From CAWCDJ01 sp963794265 (GTDB lineage Bacteria; Acidobacteriota; Terriglobia; Bryobacterales; Bryobacteraceae): a stretch of DNA of 64,000 nt. The DNA lies in the NCBI GenBank assembly GCA_963794265.1, contig CAWCDJ010000003.1:496001-560000 (forward strand), in the 5' to 3' direction. The translations under genes and the position numbers were made by a program. How positions within the stretch are numbered: the stretch's first letter is position 1; each line of letters begins with the position of its first letter. Positions 1-9,418 of the stretch are shown here, piece by piece. The notes beneath the pieces are model-generated. The model was not told where the DNA came from. It ran no database searches and worked only from the letters and a program-made list of their open reading frames with translations.

Positions 1-2
1 TC

Positions 3-653
3 GCTCTTGCTGCGCCCGCCGGGCTGGATGGCGAAGATAGACTGCGCGTAGCGCGAACCGAGGTTCAGACGTTCGCGCCGCGGCCGTATTTCCGGCAGGC
101 TAACAGCCTGCGAAAGCCGTTCATCTCCGATTGCTTCGAGTCGCTGTACAATGGCAACGCCACGGTTGCGCTTTGCCACCCGCTGACCAATCCGGATTAC
201 CGCGAATTTAACGGCTTGCTTTTTTCGGTCTTCCAGTTCCGCGATGACGGGTTCGCCGCGGAGATCCGCGCCAAAGTATCGCGCACGGATGGAACGCTCC
301 TGCTGATCGATGCCAATGGGCTGTTGCTGCTGCCGCCGGAAGAGGAATACGAAGCCAGAGCGCCGGGTTTCGTCAGGTGCCCGAATGAAGACGGGATTCC
401 CTACGTCAATGACGGCTTTCGGTATGAGGACCTGAAGAACCTCTCCCGCCGCGACAAGCGGGTCGACCGGATCTCCCACAACGTCGTTCCCCTGGCTCAG
501 GACGACGATATCCATCGCATTGCGAATGACGTGACCCTGTACTCCGTGGTCACCCAGATTCAGTCCGGACGATGGAAGCTAGCGCTTTCGAAATCGATCC
601 TCACACACAGCCAGTTCGCTGAACCGCGTGCGCGCGCGGCAAGGAAGCACTAA
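3..653 (+). CDS. Cache (PDC) sensor-domain protein, 5' end cut by window edge
   Basis: The reading frame is open from the first bases to the stop at 651-653, so the start lies outside the window. The visible 216 residues look like a dCache/PDC extracellular sensor fold: RPYFRQA at about residues 28-34, then KPFISDCFES, then LCHPLTNPDYREFNGLLFSV, which matches the pattern of Cache domains (a ring-strand motif followed by 'G..G.L..D'). After the Cache-like part there is no room for a kinase, GGDEF or chemoreceptor signalling domain. Either output domains lie upstream or this is a stand-alone sensor. The ligand is unknown. A TTG at 216 is an unlikely start because the domain begins well before it. 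Confidence 0.6.
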   Translation, partial: ALAAPAGLDGEDRLRVARTEVQTFAPRPYFRQANSLRKPFISDCFESLYNGNATVALCHPLTNPDYREFNGLLFSVFQFRDDGFAAEIRAKVSRTDGTLLLIDANGLLLLPPEEEYEARAPGFVRCPNEDGIPYVNDGFRYEDLKNLSRRDKRVDRISHNVVPLAQDDDIHRIANDVTLYSVVTQIQSGRWKLALSKSILTHSQFAEPRARAARKH

Positions 654-674
654 GCGAGCCAGTGATTGGCGCGA

Positions 675-1610
675 CTAATCCTTCGGGACCGAGACTGTAA
701 TATTGCGGAATTGGAGCCCGCCGGTGTGATCGCCCTGGATATAGAACGGGCCCGGCTCGCTTTCATCGGCATCCAGGGCGCCGCCTGTAATTCCCGCGAT
801 CTCCTTGTGATCGATGGTGGTCACGCCGTCGCGCACCACCGTGACCGTGCGGCCCACCAGCGTGACGTCGAACGTCTCCCAGGTACCCGGCTTGCGCGGC
901 ATCTCCTTCGGAGTGATGCGGCCATAGATGGATCCGATGCGGCGCTCGGGCGGGTTGGACGAGAGAGGTTCGTATTCCAGTTGAACTTCGTAGCGCCCGC
1001 GCAAATAGAACCCGCTGTTGGCGTCGTCCGGGCAGTTCACTTCGAAATGCACTTTGAAATCGTTGAACGTGCGGGTGGTCCTCAGGTTCGCACCGTGCTC
1101 CTGGTTGACCAGCAGCCCGTCTTTCACCACCCAGTGGCTGTTGGCAGGGTTGCCGATGGGTTCCCATCCGTCGAGATTCCTGCCGTTCAGCAGCGGCTCC
1201 GGAGCAGTCCACTCGCCGGGCTCGGCGCGCTTCAGTTCCGGGGCGCGGAGGCCGGTGATGGGCGTGGAGCGTTTCCCGCGCTTTTCGAGTCCCGTCAGTT
1301 TGCCGCCCGAAGCCTCGAGTTCCCAGGTGACCTTGGGCCGCTTGCTGGCCTTATCCGCCGCCGAGACGGTCAGCAGAAGTTTCGAACCGGTGACCTTCAC
1401 ATCCTTCAACTGGAAAACGTTGCCGCCGGTCGGCTGATACCAGACCTCCAGCCCGCCGCCGCTTTCCGTGATGCCGAGCCACGCGGCGTGAAGCGGACCC
1501 GGCGCCAGGTTGAAATCCCAGCGTCCGACAAACTCGCTGGCTTGGGGCCGGGCGACGGCACAGGTTAGAAACGCACCCAGCAGGAGGGTGCCAAACGTAC
1601 ACTTTCGCAT
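675..1610 (-). CDS. Exported DUF1080 (3-keto-disaccharide hydrolase-type) protein
   Basis: 311 residues with a signal peptide (residues 1-24: charged start, hydrophobic LLLGAFLTCAVA). The C-terminal 190 residues carry a DUF1080 / concanavalin-like beta-sandwich: LLNGRNLDGWEP at about 137-148, NSGFYLRGRYEVQ, IYGRITPKEMPRKPGTWETF, and FYIQGDHTGGLQFRNI at the end. Members of this family are found in huge numbers in Acidobacteria and Planctomycetes, and some hydrolyse 3-keto-glycosides. The N-terminal 110 residues form a separate small beta-rich module without a recognised name. ATG at 1608-1610. It stands alone, tail to tail with the preceding partial gene. The substrate cannot be told from sequence. 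Confidence 0.85.
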   Translation of the reverse strand: MRKCTFGTLLLGAFLTCAVARPQASEFVGRWDFNLAPGPLHAAWLGITESGGGLEVWYQPTGGNVFQLKDVKVTGSKLLLTVSAADKASKRPKVTWELEASGGKLTGLEKRGKRSTPITGLRAPELKRAEPGEWTAPEPLLNGRNLDGWEPIGNPANSHWVVKDGLLVNQEHGANLRTTRTFNDFKVHFEVNCPDDANSGFYLRGRYEVQLEYEPLSSNPPERRIGSIYGRITPKEMPRKPGTWETFDVTLVGRTVTVVRDGVTTIDHKEIAGITGGALDADESEPGPFYIQGDHTGGLQFRNITVSVPKD

Positions 1611-1646
1611 AATTTGTAGTTTACCCCCTCGGTGTGGACGAACGGG

Positions 1647-2696
1647 TTACGCTCCCGGCTGGATCGAACAAATCGCCGCGCCATCGAACGAATGGATGCC
1701 GCCAATGGTGATTGTTAAATTGCTTTGAATCCCGTAGATGCCGCTCTGATCACACCGCTGAACACTCGGAAAGGCGTCGGGGAGTTTGACGTTGATCTGG
1801 TAAAGCCCGATTTGACCTTGAACCAGACCGATGAAACGAGGGTGAAACTCGAAGGTGAAGGGAAAAATGCCTGCATACGGCTTGGAGGGACCGGCATTGG
1901 GGCTGAAGTTGAACTGAACATCGTTGGCCCAGGTCGGCGATGCGGGAGCGGGCGTGACCTCTCCTGTTTTCACCGCAGGCTGAGTCGGGCCAACTCCCCA
2001 CGCATACAGCACGACTATTTCCGAGGGGACGGCCGGCGAAGCATACGAGATCGCCTCCCCGTCGGCGTGGGTAGCGATAGGTCGACACGTCGGATAGATC
2101 GCGGACGAACGACCCGGTAATTGCGAAGGGATCGCAAACGCAGTGCTGGCAAAGGCTTTGAGATCGCAATCGGTAAGTATATGGATATTGTCTCCAACCG
2201 GCATTACAGAGAATGCCCTGGTACTTACACCGTTCTCCGAGATTTGAATTTCCGTCTGAGGACAGGTGCCCCCGACATTGACAGGGCAGGGCGGTCCTCC
2301 CGTGATCGGATTCTCGAAGACGACTAACTCAAACGGGACCTGAACCGTGAGGAAGGTGATCAAACAATCAGGCGACGCGGACGATGAATCGCTACAATAG
2401 TTCCGTTGCGAGATTCCCATGAGGGGGACGGGCAGCGAGACTTTCTGCGGCGTGTATTGAGTCAGGGCAACGGAAATGCCGGCGAGAGCCGTTGGAAGCG
2501 GAGTTGTAATGACCTGCACTGGCGACGGCAGCACGGTTGTCAGACCTGTAACCTGAAGCGTCATGACTTGACCCGGTGCGACAGTCAGGTACTTTGGCAG
2601 ATCGTAACCCGATCCGGCCAGCATCGGAGCATTCTGTCCCGACGCGGAACCAAGCAGCAGGATGACAGCGATTAGGGACAAGCCTATCCTGGTCAT
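1647..2696 (-). CDS. Secreted TIGR03437-like protein
   Basis: About 349 residues from the ATG at 2694-2696. The frame is open further upstream, but this start directly precedes a signal peptide (TRIGLSLIAVILLLGSASG), so I prefer it to the start at 2840. The C-terminal part has the pattern of the Solibacter-expanded TIGR03437 domain: 'FIGLVQGQIGLYQINVKLP' followed about 35 residues later by 'LTITIGG'. That domain is a short beta module seen at the C-terminus of many acidobacterial exported proteins and its function is unknown. Cysteines in the middle (CSDSSSASPDC, CPVNVGGTCPQ) could form disulfides. This is one of the main taxonomic clues in the window. Confidence 0.7.
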   Translation of the reverse strand: MTRIGLSLIAVILLLGSASGQNAPMLAGSGYDLPKYLTVAPGQVMTLQVTGLTTVLPSPVQVITTPLPTALAGISVALTQYTPQKVSLPVPLMGISQRNYCSDSSSASPDCLITFLTVQVPFELVVFENPITGGPPCPVNVGGTCPQTEIQISENGVSTRAFSVMPVGDNIHILTDCDLKAFASTAFAIPSQLPGRSSAIYPTCRPIATHADGEAISYASPAVPSEIVVLYAWGVGPTQPAVKTGEVTPAPASPTWANDVQFNFSPNAGPSKPYAGIFPFTFEFHPRFIGLVQGQIGLYQINVKLPDAFPSVQRCDQSGIYGIQSNLTITIGGIHSFDGAAICSIQPGA

Positions 2697-2751
2697 GGCT
2701 CCAGCATACGGGAAGGAACAGCCGAACGGAATCGCGCGGGACAAACGGCTC

Positions 2752-3804
2752 TCAGCGCTTCCCCACGCACTGATCGACCAGCCCGTATTGCATCTCCCAC
2801 ACATGCCCGAGCGCCGCGAGATCGACCGGCATCCGCGCACTCTGCAGTTGGCCCCACACCATCCGTGCCATCCGGTCCAAGGCGAGCACCTCGCTCCGGG
2901 ACTCCTCGCCCAGGCCCGCCAGCATCTGCACGAACTCCGCCCACGACGGCAGCGGCGGACCGTTGCGCAGATAATAGACCACGCGGTTGCGCGCCAGGAT
3001 CCGGTCGATTTCCGCCTCCCGGAAGAACAGGCGATTCGTCATGCGGTGCAGGTGCCAGGCTTTCGACGCCGGGCAGTAGACGCTGGCGTAACCGAGCCGC
3101 CAGGCGCGCGTGCCCCACTCCACGTCCTCCCAATAGAAGGGCTCATACACGGTGGAACCAGGCGCCAGGGCGCGCAGCAGATCGCGCCGGAACAACGACG
3201 CGCCGCCTCCGGCGTAGAACGTCCCGCGAACCGTCACGTCGTCGCCCGGCACTTCGTCCATGATTTGGATGGGGCCGGCGCCGGCGCGGAACATCGTCCA
3301 ACCGGTCTCCTCGCGCCTCCTGCTCGCATCCTGGAAGAAGACCTGCGAGGCCACCGCGAAGATCTCGGGCGAACGCCATTGCATGCTCGCTTCGAGCGCC
3401 ATCGGGTCGAGCAGCATATCGCTGTTCAACAGGTAGACCCAGTCGAAGCGCGCGGCACGCAGCCCAATCCGCACCGCGCCGGAATACCACAGCAGCCGTT
3501 CCGAAAACAGCCAGAGGACCCGCGGGTGCTGCTGCATCAGCCCGCGGTAAACCGACCGTGGCGAACCGGAGGCCACCACAATGATCTGCGAAGGCTCGGC
3601 CAATTCCCGGCAAGCCGCCGCGGCTCTTTCCAGGCAGGCGGCCAGCACCTCCGGATTCGCCCGCTCCGGAATGACGAGCGTAACCCCGGGGCGGTAGCCG
3701 CCGATCCTCGGCGCGGCTGCGTTGCGGCGGGTTCGGAGCCGGCGGCCCAGAGCGTCCGCCAGCGCAAGGACGCCGTAGAGAAGTTTGGCGCGGCGCCATG
3801 GCAT
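2752..3804 (-). CDS. Family 2 glycosyltransferase
   Basis: 350 residues. GT-A nucleotide-sugar fold: VTLVIPERANPEVLAACL at about 41-58, the metal-binding region LLNSDMLLDP at about 125-134 (DxD replaced by SDM), then GGGASLFRRDLL and the acceptor motif FYWEDVEWGTRAWRLGY (ED..W), which is typical of the rhamnosyl/galactofuranosyl GT2 group. No transmembrane segment, so a cytoplasmic or peripheral enzyme. One base separates its start (ATG at 3802-3804) from the stop of the radical SAM gene, so it is the last gene of that operon. The likely role is transfer of a sugar to a surface glycan or a modified small molecule; the acceptor is unknown. Confidence 0.85.
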   Translation of the reverse strand: MPWRRAKLLYGVLALADALGRRLRTRRNAAAPRIGGYRPGVTLVIPERANPEVLAACLERAAAACRELAEPSQIIVVASGSPRSVYRGLMQQHPRVLWLFSERLLWYSGAVRIGLRAARFDWVYLLNSDMLLDPMALEASMQWRSPEIFAVASQVFFQDASRRREETGWTMFRAGAGPIQIMDEVPGDDVTVRGTFYAGGGASLFRRDLLRALAPGSTVYEPFYWEDVEWGTRAWRLGYASVYCPASKAWHLHRMTNRLFFREAEIDRILARNRVVYYLRNGPPLPSWAEFVQMLAGLGEESRSEVLALDRMARMVWGQLQSARMPVDLAALGHVWEMQYGLVDQCVGKR

Positions 3805-3805
3805 T

Positions 3806-5260
3806 TCAGCCGCACACCTCCATACGAATCAGCCCGACTCCCAGGTCGCGCGAATCGGGGCTCGCGGAGTAGAGCGAAGGACGAAACAGGTGCGACGTCC
3901 CGAGTTCCACATATAGGGGGTCCGGCCGCTCCGCGAGCGACAGTTTCGTATCGAAGCTGGTGAACGCCGCGGAGTCGTTCCGGATGCTCCCGATCGGCCG
4001 CCGGTTGGCCATCACCGTCAGGCGGTTGCCTTGGCCGCCGGGCGTGTGCGGCAGGATTCCGGCGATCCGCAGGCGTTTCGCGCGGCGCGGGTTCCCCAGC
4101 GCTACCAGGGCCTGCTTCCTGCTCCAGACGATGCCGCCGCCGTCGTGTCCGTGCCACCCGCGCAGCAGTTGTGGGCTCATGCCCTCCGCCGCCACCACCG
4201 ACGGCAGCAGCGGACCGGGCAGACAGGCCATCTTCCACACGCACGACCGGCACTCCGGAATCGATCCGGCGGTGTACCGGCGCCGGAACTCCCGGTATGG
4301 CTCTCCACTCCAGATTTCCCGCAGCGATTGCCCGCCGAGATTCCCCATCGGAACTTCGTCGCGCGCTTCGCACACCACCATGTCCCCGGTCGCCAGAATG
4401 TGTACGCTCTCGAACGGCGATTGGTCGCAGCTATGGATCCGCGCTCCGGGCGGCAGCAGCGGCGAGTAGTAGCCGGGGCAATGGCTCAACCTCGGATTCG
4501 GGTCCAGGTCGGGATTGAGCACGTTCACCGTGAAAGCGGGATCGGCGGCGCGCACGGCGTCTATGGCCGCGCGGAGTTCCTGCTTGAACCCGGAGCGAAG
4601 CTGGTTGTTCTCGAGTTCGCCCGAAAAATCGTGGGGCACCACGTGGCGCCCGATGATCGGATGGATGGAAAGCTCGGGCACGCCGGCGGAGCGCGCATAA
4701 GCGGCCACCGCCGGAAGCTGCCGAAGGTTCTCGCTCATAGCGACGAAACAGAAATCCAGCCGCGGCTTCTCGACACCCAGCGATGCTTTGAGTTCCAGGA
4801 AATCGGCAATGCGCCGCCGCAGCAGATCGAGCGAGCCGAATCGATAGATTGCCTGATACTGCACGGCATCCATCGTGTGCAGAGACACCGCGAGGCGATC
4901 GAGCCCGCTCTCGACGATCTCACGCAGCAGCGGAACGGAGACGGTGGAGAACGCCGTCACCAGTTCCGTCGCGGCGCCAGTCGCGGCGGCAAGCCGGATC
5001 GCCTCGGTCAGCTTCGGATAATAGAGCGACTCGCCCGAGTAGTTCAGGCCGAGGAAATCGGGCTCGTCCAGATCGCCGATCAGCTTCCGGTACAGGTCGA
5101 AATCCAGGTTGCGTCCCGCACCGAATCTGGTGCGGCGCGTGCAGAAGATGCAATCGAACGGGCACTTCGAAGTCAGCTCGATCCACAGGATTTTGGGCAG
5201 CGGGGTGGTGACATAGTCGGGATCGGCGGCGAACGCGGGAGCGGCCGGCGCGATCTTCAT
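3806..5260 (-). CDS. Radical SAM protein with SPASM-type C-terminal cluster domain
   Basis: Start ATG at 5258-5260, overlapping the stop of the upstream reductase by four bases. The open frame reaches 5485, but the extra 75 residues are low-complexity Arg-rich sequence and lie inside the reductase. Residues 20-40 give ILWIELTSKCPFDCIFC, the CxxxCxxC site for the SAM-cleaving 4Fe-4S cluster. Further on, GLNYSGESLYYPKL follows the radical SAM barrel pattern. A second cysteine set (CPGYYSPLL, CDQSPFES, CEARDEVPMGNLG, CRSCVWKMAC) fits a SPASM/twitch auxiliary cluster. The last 110 residues form an extra beta-rich domain. Role in the operon: radical modification of a substrate that the neighbouring GT2 may also handle. 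Confidence 0.85.
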   Translation of the reverse strand: MKIAPAAPAFAADPDYVTTPLPKILWIELTSKCPFDCIFCTRRTRFGAGRNLDFDLYRKLIGDLDEPDFLGLNYSGESLYYPKLTEAIRLAAATGAATELVTAFSTVSVPLLREIVESGLDRLAVSLHTMDAVQYQAIYRFGSLDLLRRRIADFLELKASLGVEKPRLDFCFVAMSENLRQLPAVAAYARSAGVPELSIHPIIGRHVVPHDFSGELENNQLRSGFKQELRAAIDAVRAADPAFTVNVLNPDLDPNPRLSHCPGYYSPLLPPGARIHSCDQSPFESVHILATGDMVVCEARDEVPMGNLGGQSLREIWSGEPYREFRRRYTAGSIPECRSCVWKMACLPGPLLPSVVAAEGMSPQLLRGWHGHDGGGIVWSRKQALVALGNPRRAKRLRIAGILPHTPGGQGNRLTVMANRRPIGSIRNDSAAFTSFDTKLSLAERPDPLYVELGTSHLFRPSLYSASPDSRDLGVGLIRMEVCG

Positions 5261-6297
5261 CGCGGCCCTTCGTGTCCGAGCACGGGATGCGGCCGGTAGC
5301 CGGATTCGAGGCGCGCGATTTCGGCGGGCTCGAGCGAAACGCCGAGCGAGCCCACGGCCTCTTCGACGTGTTCCACTCGCGTCGCGCCCACGACCGGAGC
5401 GGTGACACCCGGCCGGCTCAGCAGCCACGCCAGAGCGATCTGCGCCGGTTTGACGCCGCGTTTGCCCGCCACCGAGGCGGCGCACCCGGCCACCGCGAAA
5501 TCGTGGTCCTCGTAATAGAGGCGGCGCGCGTACTCGTCCGTGCGGGCGCGCACCGTAACGCCATCCCGATGCCGTTTGCGGTTACCGGCCAGCAGCCCGC
5601 GCGCCAGGGGACTCCAAGGCAGCACCGCGATTCCTTCATGGCGGCACAGCGGCAGCATCTCGCGTTCCTCTTCGCGATAGACCAGGTTGTAATGGTTCTG
5701 CATCGAGACGAAGCGGCTCCAGCCGTGCTGTTCGCATAAATGCAACGCGCGCGAAAATTCCCAGGCAAACATGCTGGACGCGCCGAGATACAGCACCTTG
5801 CCCGCGCGCACCAAGTGGTCCAGGGCTTCGAGCGTCTCCTCGATAGGGGTTTCGTAATCCCAGCGGTGAATCTGGTAGAGGTCGATATGATCGGTGCGCA
5901 GGCGCCGCAGCGAGGCCTCGGCCGCGTGCAGGATGTGTTTGCGCGAAAGGCCGCGGTCGTTCGGCGCGTCGCCCATCGGGCCATTGACTTTGGTGGCCAG
6001 CACAACCTGGTCGCGGCGGGCAAAATCCGCCAAGGCCCTGCCGAGAATCTCTTCGCTCAGGCCGGTGGAGTATACATCCGCGGAATCGAAAAAATTGACT
6101 CCGAGTTCGAGCGCGCGGCGCACGATCGCCCGGCTCTGCTCTTCGCCGATGGTCCACGCCTGCCACTCCGGACTGCCGAACGACATGGTTCCCAGGCAGA
6201 TTCGGGAAACCTTGACTCCGCTGCGGCCCAGGTTGACGTACGAAGCCGTTGGTAGTTCGATCGCGGCCGGAGTTTTGCCGAACAGGCTTTTTAACAT
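5257..6297 (-). CDS. Aldo/keto reductase
   Basis: About 346 residues from the ATG at 6295-6297; a start at 6366 would add 23 residues without family similarity. Typical AKR (beta/alpha)8 barrel of the YajO/Tas group: LGRSGVKVSRICLGTMSFG near the N-terminus, GVNFFDSADVYSTGLSEEILG with the conserved Asp and Tyr, VVLATKV with the catalytic Lys, HIDLYQIHRWD with the catalytic His, and the NADPH-binding C-terminus (ARGLLAGN, VVGATRVEHVEEAV). It presumably reduces an aldehyde or ketone sugar or polyketide-like carbonyl using NADPH. It is the second gene of the minus-strand operon and overlaps the SPASM gene by ATGA. Confidence 0.9.
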   Translation of the reverse strand: MLKSLFGKTPAAIELPTASYVNLGRSGVKVSRICLGTMSFGSPEWQAWTIGEEQSRAIVRRALELGVNFFDSADVYSTGLSEEILGRALADFARRDQVVLATKVNGPMGDAPNDRGLSRKHILHAAEASLRRLRTDHIDLYQIHRWDYETPIEETLEALDHLVRAGKVLYLGASSMFAWEFSRALHLCEQHGWSRFVSMQNHYNLVYREEEREMLPLCRHEGIAVLPWSPLARGLLAGNRKRHRDGVTVRARTDEYARRLYYEDHDFAVAGCAASVAGKRGVKPAQIALAWLLSRPGVTAPVVGATRVEHVEEAVGSLGVSLEPAEIARLESGYRPHPVLGHEGPR

Positions 6298-6373
6298 GGC
6301 GGTTGAAGGCTTGCTGCCGCAAGGAACGGAGGTGGGCCGGACGAAGCCGCCAGGCGGGCCATTCACGCCGATT

Positions 6374-7783
6374 CTAACATCCGTGACCTTCCGGCGCGTT
6401 CATCAGCGGCGAGCCGGCGAGCGCGGCGTGCACGCTGTCGGGCAAGGCGCGCCGGTCGTCCACCGACCGCAGGTACCCCGTGACATCCGGCGGAAAAGGC
6501 GGTCGCGGATGGTCGGTACAGGTCAGGCAGTAAGGCGACGAGCCACCCGGACCGGTCTCTAACGGGCGGCCGGCGCGGGATTGCCGTCGCGCCAGCATCG
6601 CGCCGGGCGAGTTGACCACCTCATCCACGCTGCCCTGGAACCTCGCATATACCAGGAGGCGCGGTTCCGGAGGTCCCATCGCCGGCAGGCAGCACGGGGT
6701 AATCCGCCGTGCGGCATCCATGGTCAGGCTGTAATAGAGCCAGTTGCACGGGGATCCCGCCGGCGGAGCCCCATTCTCCGCACGGCGCGATTCGCGGTAT
6801 CGCGCGGCCCACGACTGATGGAAAACCCGGTCGATCCGCTCCGCGTTGCGCGCGACCGCCGCACGGTCCGCGTCCCTGCACAAGTTCGTATGCCGGGTGA
6901 AGAGGGTCTCCCCAAACGGCGCCGACGCGGCGACCCGAATCGAAGGATCGTCATGCGCCACCGGATGCGGCTTCGAGATCACCAGTTGATCGATGCCGAT
7001 CTCGCGCGCCAGTTTTTCTGCGAGTGCAATCTCGTGCACGTTATGTTCGAACGCCAGAAACTGCCAGACCAGCCACGGCTTCGGACTCGATTGATCCCTG
7101 CGGGCGCGCACGATCGCGCGCAGGTTATCGAGCACCAGGCCGAAGTCTCCGCCGCGCCGGTACCGGCTGTAGGTTGCCGCGCTCGCGCCGTCGATCGCGG
7201 TAACCAGACGGTCCAGCCCCGACGCCACCAACGCCCCGGCGTCGATCGGCATCGAAAGGCTCGTCGAAGTCAGCGTATAAAGAAGATAGCTGCGGGCGAT
7301 TGCCACGAATTCCGGAAACCGGGGGTGCAGCAGCGGCTCTCCGTCGCGGAAGAGAGCGATGCCGGTGGCGAAAGGCCCGAATTGGTTGCAGAACTCGTCA
7401 AAATCCGCGGCGCTCAGGGTTGCCGGCGGCCAATCGAACCGCGCCGCCCAGGCGGTGTTGGCGGTGTGCAGACAGCTCGGGCATTGCAGGTGGCAGGCAC
7501 TGGTCGGATCCATTTGCAGTTGCATCGGACGCGAGATCAGGATGCCGTGGCGGTTCCGGAAGTGATAATCCGCGGCAAAGGCGTTGGCCGCTTTCAGGGC
7601 CACCAGTTTACAGAAGGGCTCGAGCCCCGGCTCCCGGTATCGGCGGCGCAGGCTGCGAAGCGCATCGCGCTGAAACCGGTCGAGCGTGGGGAAGAAATCC
7701 GGGGCGCTCGACAACCCGGCCACGGGCGGCCTCAGCTCGGGATTGCTTCCGAGCAAGCGGCGAACCATGCTGAGGATCTCCAT
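6374..7783 (-). CDS. Radical SAM protein
   Basis: About 469 residues from ATG at 7781-7783 (MEILSMVRRLLG). The frame is open to 7861 but the extra residues look non-coding. MQLQMDPTSACHLQCPSC carries the CxxxCxxC cluster site, followed by IALFRDGEPLLHPRFPE, the 'GGEP'-like SAM-contact strand. Additional cysteines near the C-terminus (CNWLYYSLT, CCLPAM, YCLTCTDHP) suggest an auxiliary iron-sulfur cluster. First gene of the four-gene operon, 76 bases upstream of the reductase start. The presence of two different radical SAM proteins with one GT2 and one AKR suggests stepwise modification of one substrate. Substrate unknown. Confidence 0.8.
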   Translation of the reverse strand: MEILSMVRRLLGSNPELRPPVAGLSSAPDFFPTLDRFQRDALRSLRRRYREPGLEPFCKLVALKAANAFAADYHFRNRHGILISRPMQLQMDPTSACHLQCPSCLHTANTAWAARFDWPPATLSAADFDEFCNQFGPFATGIALFRDGEPLLHPRFPEFVAIARSYLLYTLTSTSLSMPIDAGALVASGLDRLVTAIDGASAATYSRYRRGGDFGLVLDNLRAIVRARRDQSSPKPWLVWQFLAFEHNVHEIALAEKLAREIGIDQLVISKPHPVAHDDPSIRVAASAPFGETLFTRHTNLCRDADRAAVARNAERIDRVFHQSWAARYRESRRAENGAPPAGSPCNWLYYSLTMDAARRITPCCLPAMGPPEPRLLVYARFQGSVDEVVNSPGAMLARRQSRAGRPLETGPGGSSPYCLTCTDHPRPPFPPDVTGYLRSVDDRRALPDSVHAALAGSPLMNAPEGHGC

Positions 7784-7937
7784 TCGATTTCGGCCGTCGT
7801 CAACGGGCCCCCGGCCCTCACACACGACATTGTAGTGCATGGCTGAGCTCGCGCACGGCAACTGACGAAACTGGCGGGCGCCGCCCGGCCGGGAGTGTCA
7901 TCATGAGGGGTAGGCGCTCTAAGGACGGATTGGCACG

Positions 7938-8585
7938 ATGAAGGTTTTACTCGCGGGGCTCCTCAGCATCCTGGTGCAATTCGGGCTGGCCATTCTCGGC
8001 TGGGGCGGGTTTGCCGCGTTCTTCTCCCACCCGCCATTTGTCGTCACCGCGGCCCTGGCGCTCGTCATGGGCGTGGCCGCGTTGTTCACCCACGGCAATC
8101 TGAGCTCGGGGGAGCGCGAGGATCGCGGTAACCGATGGGTGCTTGGCGCGTTCAGCGTGCTCGCGATCCTGCTCGCGTATTTTTCCGCGTACACGGATCG
8201 CCGTGACTTTTGGACCATCGACGGCGATCCCGCCCGCTGGACCGGCGTCGTGCTCCTCGTCGTAGGCAGCATCGTGCGGCTATGGCCGGTGTTCGTGCTT
8301 GGACGGCGCTTCAGCGGGCTGGTTGCAATTCAAAGTGAACATGAGCTCGTCACGACCGGGATCTATCGCTACGTTCGCAATCCCAGCTATCTTGGTCTGC
8401 TCGTAGCATCACTGGGGTGGGCACTCGTATTTCGGGCGGGAGTGGGCATTCTCATTACTGCTCTCTTTCTTATACCCTTGCTGGCTCGCATCAGATCGGA
8501 GGAACGCCTGTTGGCGGAACACTTTGGCGCTGAATACGAGAGCTACCGGGCACGAACGTGGCGGCTGCTTCCAGGTATTTATTGA
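7938..8585 (+). CDS. Isoprenylcysteine carboxyl methyltransferase-family membrane protein
   Basis: 215 residues, about five hydrophobic segments. The C-terminal half has the SAM/lipid methyltransferase signature of the ICMT/PEMT group: ELVTTGIYRYVRNPSYLG at about 137-154, then a hydrophobic hairpin and RSEERLLAEHFGAEYESY. Bacterial members methylate lipids or unknown membrane substrates with SAM at the inner-membrane surface. Transcribed alone, divergently from the radical SAM operon. ATG at 7938 is preceded by a weak purine-rich stretch. Confidence 0.85.
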   Translation: MKVLLAGLLSILVQFGLAILGWGGFAAFFSHPPFVVTAALALVMGVAALFTHGNLSSGEREDRGNRWVLGAFSVLAILLAYFSAYTDRRDFWTIDGDPARWTGVVLLVVGSIVRLWPVFVLGRRFSGLVAIQSEHELVTTGIYRYVRNPSYLGLLVASLGWALVFRAGVGILITALFLIPLLARIRSEERLLAEHFGAEYESYRARTWRLLPGIY

Positions 8586-9370
8586 CGCTGCCTCAACGCA
8601 CTGTGTATTTTCCCTGCAGAGATAGCCGCGTTGGATATTCGACGTCGCCGTATTCGGCAAGTCCGCCCGCGTTCCTCAATCGTGCTTTGCCGGCACGGAT
8701 TCCCAACCTGATCGCAGAGTTGAATCGAAGTGGCGGCCGGATGGAAGTAAGCGAGAACCTTGGAAGATGGAACGATCATCGTTGGTTCCCATGTCTCCCG
8801 CCGTTGCAACCGCCTGCATGCTCTTGACTGCTGCCGGAAGCACCGGCTTATTCGCGGTGCGTAACGCCCTGTCTCACGACGGTCGCCGCTCACCGCACTG
8901 ATCTACTGCCAGCCACAATGTCGCAGAGAACAGAATCGACTGCAAGCGTTTTATTTGCTTTAGAATCAATCGCGCCAGGGTGGGCAACAAGCGACGCATC
9001 GGACCGAGTTCCACAACCAGAGTCTACTACGGCAACGGGAGTTATCGCAGATTGAGAATGGGCGCTGGCACGCCGAACGGGCGGGACCGTGGTGGGTTTG
9101 GGATTCCATATATAGAAACCGACGACTTCGTCGTGCTACGAAGAAGACGACGACAGCAGCGATTTACTGTCCCCATTGTCCCCACACTCCCAAACGCATG
9201 GAAACAAAAAGGCGAAACGTGGGACTGATTGGGGTCCACTATCCCCAAGAGCAATCAAGAGGATCTGGTCGTTTTGGACCCCAGTTGGACCCCAAACGGA
9301 CCCGGTGGCCGGTTGTGGACACTACGCCTTCCGAATCAATCTTGTATCTCTATGTTTTGTTAAGGTTTAG
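8586..9370. other. 785-base gap left of the island, no gene seen
   Basis: Six-frame reading gives only short frames with biased, low-complexity translations and no ribosome binding site, RNA gene or repeat I recognise. It lies just outside the left attachment repeat, so in the uninterrupted chromosome it would follow the 3' end of the tRNA-Ala gene. Confidence 0.5.
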
Positions 9371-9418
9371 TTTGGTGGACCTGGTGAGATTCGAACTCAC
9401 GACCTCTTCCATGCCATG
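9371..9418. repeat. Left attachment repeat (attL), partial tRNA-Ala
   Basis: Identical over 48 bases to 30006-30053. It contains the tRNA 3' CCA complement, acceptor 3' strand, T arm, variable loop and 3' side of the anticodon arm, and stops matching exactly after the anticodon loop, at base 9419. It cannot fold into a tRNA because the 5' half is missing. Confidence 0.88.

Noticed and set aside
9371..9418. A second tRNA-Ala gene
   Set aside because: Only the 3' half is present; the sequence diverges directly after the anticodon loop and cannot form the D arm or acceptor stem.
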